Below, piece by piece: positions 57,228 through 64,000 of a DNA stretch of 64,000 nucleotides. The notes beneath the pieces were generated by a model that saw only the letters and a list, made by a program, of their open reading frames with translations, was not told where the DNA came from and ran no database searches. The stretch is from Rhodobacteraceae bacterium 63075 (lineage in GTDB: Bacteria; Pseudomonadota; Alphaproteobacteria; Rhodobacterales; Rhodobacteraceae), in the NCBI GenBank assembly GCA_003417655.1, contig QVMW01000002.1, forward strand, positions 211,001 through 275,000, in the 5' to 3' direction. Each line of letters starts with the position of its first letter. Positions within the stretch are counted from its first letter, which is position 1. A program made the position numbers and the translations under genes.

Positions 57228-57980
57228 ATGTCAGGAATGATACAAGCAATGAGCCTGAAAAACGGATATATTTCAACGATGCGCGGCTTCGATGCCCTGT
57301 CGCGCGGAACCGGCTTGACCCGGTTCCTCGACGCGCGGCGGGACCGCTCGCGCCTTGCGCACTGGCTGCGCTCGCTGGGCGCGATCCATGATCTGGAAGG
57401 CCTCGTCGCCCTCGACGTGCCATGGTGGACCTATCGCGCCATCGACGCGGTGTCGGATTTCCTCGAAACGCGCCCCGATGCGCGCGTGTTCGAATACGGC
57501 TCGGGAGCCAGCACCATCTGGCTCGCCCGGCGGGCCGGGCATGTCACCAGCGTGGAACACCATGCCGGATGGCACGGCCGGATGACCGCCGAGCTCGCGG
57601 CCCGGAGCGATCTCTGTCCCGTGGAGCTGAACTTTATCGCGCCCGACACGGCCAAAGCAACCGACGCGCTCTACATCTCGGAAAAGGCTGGCGAGAAAGG
57701 CCAGAGCTTTGCCGCCTACGCCCGCGCCATCGAGGACAGGCCGGAAACCCTTTATGACCTCATCGTCATCGACGGGAGAGCCCGGAACGCATGCCTTGCG
57801 CATGCGATGCGTCACCTGGCTCCCGGAGGCATGCTCGTCTACGACAATTCCACCCGCAACCGCTATGCCCGCGCGATCAGGAAGTCGGGCCTCAAAGCAC
57901 AGCATCTGCGCGGTCTCACCCCTGCCCTGCCCTACCCGGACCAGACCACGCTTCTGCGCCGGGCTGAGGACGCGGCGTGA
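57228..57980 (+). CDS. SAM-dependent methyltransferase-like protein
   Basis: A 250-residue protein with a class I methyltransferase-like core: motif I VFEYGSGASTIWLARRAGHVTSVEH (about residue 88), then YDLIVIDGRARNACLAHAM and LAPGGMLVYDNS (about residue 185 and 205). Such proteins next to sugar-transfer genes often modify a glycan or lipid, but the substrate is unknown. Start ATG 57228 is 6 nt after the preceding stop; ATG 57237 is an alternative. The stop overlaps the next start as GTGA. Confidence 0.78.
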   Translation: MSGMIQAMSLKNGYISTMRGFDALSRGTGLTRFLDARRDRSRLAHWLRSLGAIHDLEGLVALDVPWWTYRAIDAVSDFLETRPDARVFEYGSGASTIWLARRAGHVTSVEHHAGWHGRMTAELAARSDLCPVELNFIAPDTAKATDALYISEKAGEKGQSFAAYARAIEDRPETLYDLIVIDGRARNACLAHAMRHLAPGGMLVYDNSTRNRYARAIRKSGLKAQHLRGLTPALPYPDQTTLLRRAEDAA

Positions 57981-58882
57981 GGAGCGTTTCGCGGCCTCTG
58001 AAGATCGTCGGCGCGCTGGTGCTGGCAGGGTCGCTCCTGTTCATGCTGCGCGAGGTGATCGACCACCGCGAAGCGCTTGCAGAGTGGCGCCCGGGCTGGG
58101 GCATGCTCGCCATGCTGGGCGCATTGGCTTTGGCCTATGGCTCTGCGCTGTTCCTGCTGGCGGAAAGCTGGCATCGGATCATCGCGCTCTACGGCGCGGA
58201 ACCGCGTCATCGCACCTGGCCCTCCTACACGACCACGCTCATCGCACGCTACCTGCCGGGCAATGTCGCCCATCTTCTCGCAAGGGCGGCCTGGCTGCGC
58301 AACGGCAAGGTGAGCACCCCCGATCTCGCCCGGGCCACGGCGATGGAATTGATCCTTCCCCCCTTGGGGGCCGGGCTGGTTTTGCTGGGGCTTCTGCCGT
58401 TCCTGCCCGTCGCCGCGATAGCCGGGCATCTCGGGACAACACCGGCAGGCATACTGTCAGGTGCGGCGATCGCTGCGCTATCGGCGGTGGCTGCGATGAC
58501 CGGCCTGCTATACCGGCGGCTTCGTGACAGCTGGCTGCACGTCCTGCCGCCCTTGCTGCTTTCGACGCTCTTCATGGGCGCGCTCGGCACGGTTTTCGCG
58601 ACAATGTCGAGCGGTATCGCCGGAGTCGGCTTTTCGCTGGGGATGGTAACCGGATTGGTCGGCTGGCTTGTCGGCTACGCCACGCCCGGCGCCCCCGGCG
58701 GCTTGGGCTCGCGGGAGGCTGTCATCACGCTCATGCTGTCGACAGCGATTCCCGCCGAGCAGGCAATCGTCATCGCCCTGGCGTTCCGCCTCGTGACGAC
58801 GCTCGGCGAGCTGACCTGCTTTGCTGTCGGGACCCTAGCGATCCCACGCAGCGCCACCGCATGCAGCCCGTCGACAAGCTGA
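57977..58882 (+). CDS. Lysylphosphatidylglycerol synthase TM-region / flippase-like membrane protein
   Basis: A 301-residue membrane protein with about eight hydrophobic helices. PGNVAHLLARAAWL near residue 94, and GYATPGAPGGLGSREAVITLML near residue 233 with the PGGLGxxE motif, identify the LPG_synthase_TM (UPF0104-like) family, whose members flip or move lipids. No aminoacyl-transferase domain is attached. GTG start overlaps the previous stop, so it belongs to the four-gene glycan-type operon. The 3' end meets the initiator tRNA, which is on the other strand. Confidence 0.8.
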   Translation: MRSVSRPLKIVGALVLAGSLLFMLREVIDHREALAEWRPGWGMLAMLGALALAYGSALFLLAESWHRIIALYGAEPRHRTWPSYTTTLIARYLPGNVAHLLARAAWLRNGKVSTPDLARATAMELILPPLGAGLVLLGLLPFLPVAAIAGHLGTTPAGILSGAAIAALSAVAAMTGLLYRRLRDSWLHVLPPLLLSTLFMGALGTVFATMSSGIAGVGFSLGMVTGLVGWLVGYATPGAPGGLGSREAVITLMLSTAIPAEQAIVIALAFRLVTTLGELTCFAVGTLAIPRSATACSPSTS

Positions 58883-58932
58883 CGCGGTGAGACGCGCAGG
58901 AGCGCGTCAGCAGCTTACGCATTTCGGAAAAT

Positions 58933-59009
<77 letters not shown>

Positions 59010-59126
59010 CCAATACCGCCTACGTATTAAACTTCTGAGCCGGTTACAATATCATCTGGGGCGAAATTTTACATTTCTGCCACTTTTCTCAGTGCCTCAG
59101 GCAACAGTCGAAACGCGCCCCGCTTG

Positions 59127-60389
59127 CTACGCTTTATCCGCGCAGCGCGCGGCCTGGTCATACTGTGCACTCATCTGGGCAACCCAGCCAGCTCCCGGCC
59201 AAGAACGCCCGGCAGCGTCCAATTCCACGCGCGCCTCGGGCAAACGCTCCCCCAGGATTAGCGCCTGAACGACAAAAGCCGAAGCAACTTCAGGCTCGAT
59301 TCCCGCGCGCTGCAACATCTTCGCTGCATTGAGCGCTCCCTTTGCGTCATAGACCCACCAGGTTTCCAGATAAGGCGTCAAAAGCCAGGATAGCCCGTTT
59401 TTCACTGCGCTTCGCACACGGTTACTGACGGTCTCAGTTTCATTGAAACGCAACAGAAGCCATGCCAATTCACATTGTGTCAACTGCGGGCGCGACAGCG
59501 GGACCCGGATGAGCTCCGCGCCGATGGCGGTAGAAGGAGACTTCCTGGGCGAAACAGCACGCATGCCAACCGCTGAAAGCGCTGATTTGAGAGTTTTGCA
59601 AGACGCAGCACCGGAAAGATGCAAGGCGCGAATCAATGGAATACCGATGACCGCGTCGCGCATGCGGGTTTGCAGGTAACCCTGCGTGTTGATTTGCGCT
59701 AGGACCGGCGTGAGCTCGACCAGCCGTTGCTCAGGTGTGAACGCATTTCGGTGTATCCGTGAGGGCAACTTGGCAAATGAAACATCGGCTGTGCTTGCAA
59801 TGCGCATGTCTTCGCGGCGGACGTATTCGACGCACATGAACACATCCGAGCCGATCCCGCGTGGAGCTGGCGTCCAGCCCCGCTCGAGGCGCTCGTACGC
59901 CGATCTGCGCACGGCGAAGCAGTTCAACCCCGCGGTCAGCAAGACAGATTCACTCCGGCCGGCAAGCGCGCGAGACAATGCTGTGCCGGAATTCGCAAAA
60001 TTCCAGACCCAGGTGCCACCAGCGCCCAGCTCCAGCGTTCCCTGCATTGCATAGTCGGCGTTTTCGAGCATCCGCGTCATGCAATCAATATGACGATCGC
60101 TCCAGATATCGTCGTCTCCGAGATGGCAGACGAATTCCGCATCCGAGCGACGAATGAGGGGATCTCGGTAGGCCTCTCCGAGGCGCTCCCCCTTGGGATG
60201 GATCTCGTAGCGGATGCGAGGGTCCGTCGCCGCGATCCCTTCCAGAATCTGAATTGTCCGCTCGGGTGAACCGTCGCAGATCACCACCAGCTCCCAGTCG
60301 GTGTCTCGCTGGGCCTGCACGCTCGCGATTGACGCGAAAAGCGTGTCCGCATGGTCATGCGTCGGGCAGATGATCAGGGTTCTGGGCAA
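59127..60389 (-). CDS. Family 2 glycosyltransferase (rRNA-operon-embedded)
   Basis: A 420-residue protein: LIICPTHDHADTLFASIASVQAQ and ELVVICDGSPERTIQIL form the nucleotide-binding half of a GT2 fold, with CHLGDDDIWSDRHIDCM holding the DXD-type metal site (about residue 92). The C-terminal 200 residues are helical without recognised domains. Acceptor unknown. The start is a TTG at 60389, somewhat uncertain. Base composition is lower in G+C than in the core genes around it, and the gene lies between 5S rRNA and the initiator tRNA. Confidence 0.78.
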   Translation of the reverse strand: MPRTLIICPTHDHADTLFASIASVQAQRDTDWELVVICDGSPERTIQILEGIAATDPRIRYEIHPKGERLGEAYRDPLIRRSDAEFVCHLGDDDIWSDRHIDCMTRMLENADYAMQGTLELGAGGTWVWNFANSGTALSRALAGRSESVLLTAGLNCFAVRRSAYERLERGWTPAPRGIGSDVFMCVEYVRREDMRIASTADVSFAKLPSRIHRNAFTPEQRLVELTPVLAQINTQGYLQTRMRDAVIGIPLIRALHLSGAASCKTLKSALSAVGMRAVSPRKSPSTAIGAELIRVPLSRPQLTQCELAWLLLRFNETETVSNRVRSAVKNGLSWLLTPYLETWWVYDAKGALNAAKMLQRAGIEPEVASAFVVQALILGERLPEARVELDAAGRSWPGAGWVAQMSAQYDQAARCADKA

Positions 60390-60407
60390 ACGGGTGTCCC
60401 CCGGCTG

Positions 60408-60965
60408 CTACCAGCCGCGTATTCCTGGCGGAAAGGTATAAGGGATGAGTTCGGTGTCGATGGGCAACCGAACTTTATCGGGATTGGCGTGATCATACGG
60501 GGTCGTCGGAAAATTGATGACACGCACGTCAGACGAGCCGATGTTCATATTCGCATGCCATACGAAGGCCGGAATGCTGATAATGCGCGGGTTCTCCTGG
60601 CTCAAGACAATTGTGCTGATCTCGCCATAGGTCTTGCTGTCGGGACGCACATCGTAGCAGACGATTTCCATGCGCCCATCGAGGAGAAAGTACCTGTCTT
60701 CATGCTCTTTATGAAGTCCCCAGCCTTTCGCCAAGCCGGGCCGTATCGTGTAGGTGTAGACAAAATTGATCGGATCTGGATGCCAGTCCCACCGCGTGTC
60801 GAAAATCTCCGTCACTGTGCCGCGATTGTCCACGTGGGTGCGGCTCTTGTGTTCAAGCGTGCCTTCGGCATATGTCGCCTTTGGCGTTCCGTCCGATTTG
60901 ACGGTCGACGGGTCCTTGATCGCTGCGGCGAGCGTTTCTTCTAGTAGATTCCGAGATTCATCCAT
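60408..60965 (-). CDS. RmlC-like cupin, dTDP-sugar epimerase type
   Basis: A 185-residue double-stranded beta-helix protein of the dTDP-4-dehydrorhamnose 3,5-epimerase type: RGTVTEIFD, LAKGWGLHKEHEDRYFLLDGRMEIVCYDVR (the metal/catalytic histidine region), IPAFVWHANMN and NFPTTPYDHANPDKVRLP. Members act on sugar nucleotides or are non-catalytic relatives. ATG 60965 has GGGGAGAAAG ahead. It is 18 nt upstream of the glycosyltransferase on the same strand, so the two look like one transcript behind the rRNA genes. Confidence 0.82.
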   Translation of the reverse strand: MDESRNLLEETLAAAIKDPSTVKSDGTPKATYAEGTLEHKSRTHVDNRGTVTEIFDTRWDWHPDPINFVYTYTIRPGLAKGWGLHKEHEDRYFLLDGRMEIVCYDVRPDSKTYGEISTIVLSQENPRIISIPAFVWHANMNIGSSDVRVINFPTTPYDHANPDKVRLPIDTELIPYTFPPGIRGW

Positions 60966-61080
60966 GACTTTCTCCCCAGTAGCCCGAGTTATGCCACAGG
61001 GCATGACACGCAACAAGACTGATGGAGACTAGGAGGAGGATGAGGCAACGTAAGAGAGATATCTTCAAGAGGCCTTATTA

Positions 61081-61197
61081 GGTTTGGCGGCGACCTACTC
61101 TCCCACGCCTTAAGACGCAGTACCATCGGCGCTACAGCGCTTAACGACCGGGTTCGGAATGGAGCCGGGTGTTTCGCTTGTGCTATGACCACCAAAC
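61081..61197 (-). rRNA. rrf: 5S ribosomal RNA
   Basis: 117 nt that reads, on the minus strand, GTTTGGTGGTCATAGC... to ...GCCGCCAAACC. The terminal stem pairs fully, and the loop segments (CCGAACCCGGTCGTTAAGC, GGGAGAGTAGGTC) are those of 5S rRNA. It lies about 80 nt downstream of the 23S gene in the same orientation. Confidence 0.95.
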
Positions 61198-61277
61198 CAA
61201 AAAAGGTCTCTCGAATTCCAAGTCAAGTTCTAAGTAAGTGTATGCTTTCGATCAGCAAAAGCCTGGCTTTTACTGGA

Positions 61278-64000
<2,723 letters not shown>

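Overview
This is a GC-rich (roughly two-thirds G+C by eye), densely coded bacterial chromosome segment. The gene set points to the Roseobacter group / Rhodobacteraceae (Alphaproteobacteria): EngB next to ArgB, a DUF1007-NicO pair, DUF952-pyrD-arsC, tandem MerR regulators in front of a beta-oxidation operon, acyl-CoA ligase and dehydrogenase paralogues related to the DMSP (Dmd) enzymes, Hint_2-domain proteins, and an initiator tRNA downstream of 5S rRNA. No plasmid, phage, transposase or CRISPR signature was seen. The assignment rests on protein character and gene order remembered from that family, not on a search.

Layout. 1-6.4 kb: end of engB, argB, a membrane di-iron hydroxylase, a ferredoxin-like protein, SixA, a DUF2235 hydrolase, and a type III PLP decarboxylase divergent from an Lrp-type regulator. 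6.7-15.3 kb: valS, a crotonase, an aminotransferase, a 60-residue membrane protein, a NicO metal exporter with its DUF1007 partner, PPK2 and Dtd. 15.3-16.5 kb: an AT-rich patch with one orphan membrane protein. 16.6-27.5 kb: housekeeping and transport genes (class V aminotransferase, ABC exporter, TIGR04283 glycosyltransferase, YgfZ, 5'-nucleotidase, a DUF952-DUF1330 fusion, pyrD, arsC-like, MATE, two hotdog thioesterases). 27.6-40.2 kb: a fatty-acid / acyl-CoA catabolic block: two MerR regulators, two acyl-CoA dehydrogenases, GST, thiolase and FadJ-type enzyme, then a sulfotransferase, an EamA transporter and an acyl-CoA ligase. 40.6-45.6 kb: a peptidase-like protein that has lost its metal ligands, then a three-subunit molybdenum hydroxylase ending in a MoaD-like gene. 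45.8-51.6 kb: MltB-type transglycosylase, RNase R, a TIGR04282 protein and dapE. 51.9-58.9 kb: two Hint-domain proteins and a four-gene glycan-type operon. 58.9-64 kb: initiator tRNA, a glycosyltransferase, an RmlC-like cupin, 5S rRNA and most of 23S rRNA, all on the minus strand.

How genes work together. The MerR2-to-FadJ run supplies dehydrogenation, hydration/second dehydrogenation and thiolysis. An 18-bp perfect palindrome upstream of the second MerR gene is the best operator candidate. The molybdenum hydroxylase genes overlap by 1-4 nt and carry their own MoaD-like protein. The 54.7-58.9 kb operon reads as lipid-linked sugar transfer: a polyprenyl-phosphate-type GT2, a GT-C-like membrane protein, a methyltransferase-like protein and a flippase-like protein.

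Most unusual points. (1) A five-copy compound repeat lies just downstream of genes, always in the sense orientation. (2) TTCGAA-centred tandem palindromes occur at three junctions. (3) Two sugar-related genes sit between 5S rRNA and the initiator tRNA, normally neighbours in this family. (4) Tandem Hint-domain genes. (5) A DUF952-DUF1330 fusion. (6) A zinc-ligand-less M48-like protein beside a molybdenum hydroxylase that lacks both recognised CO-dehydrogenase signatures. I did not find a complete system that I can claim as new; these are leads.
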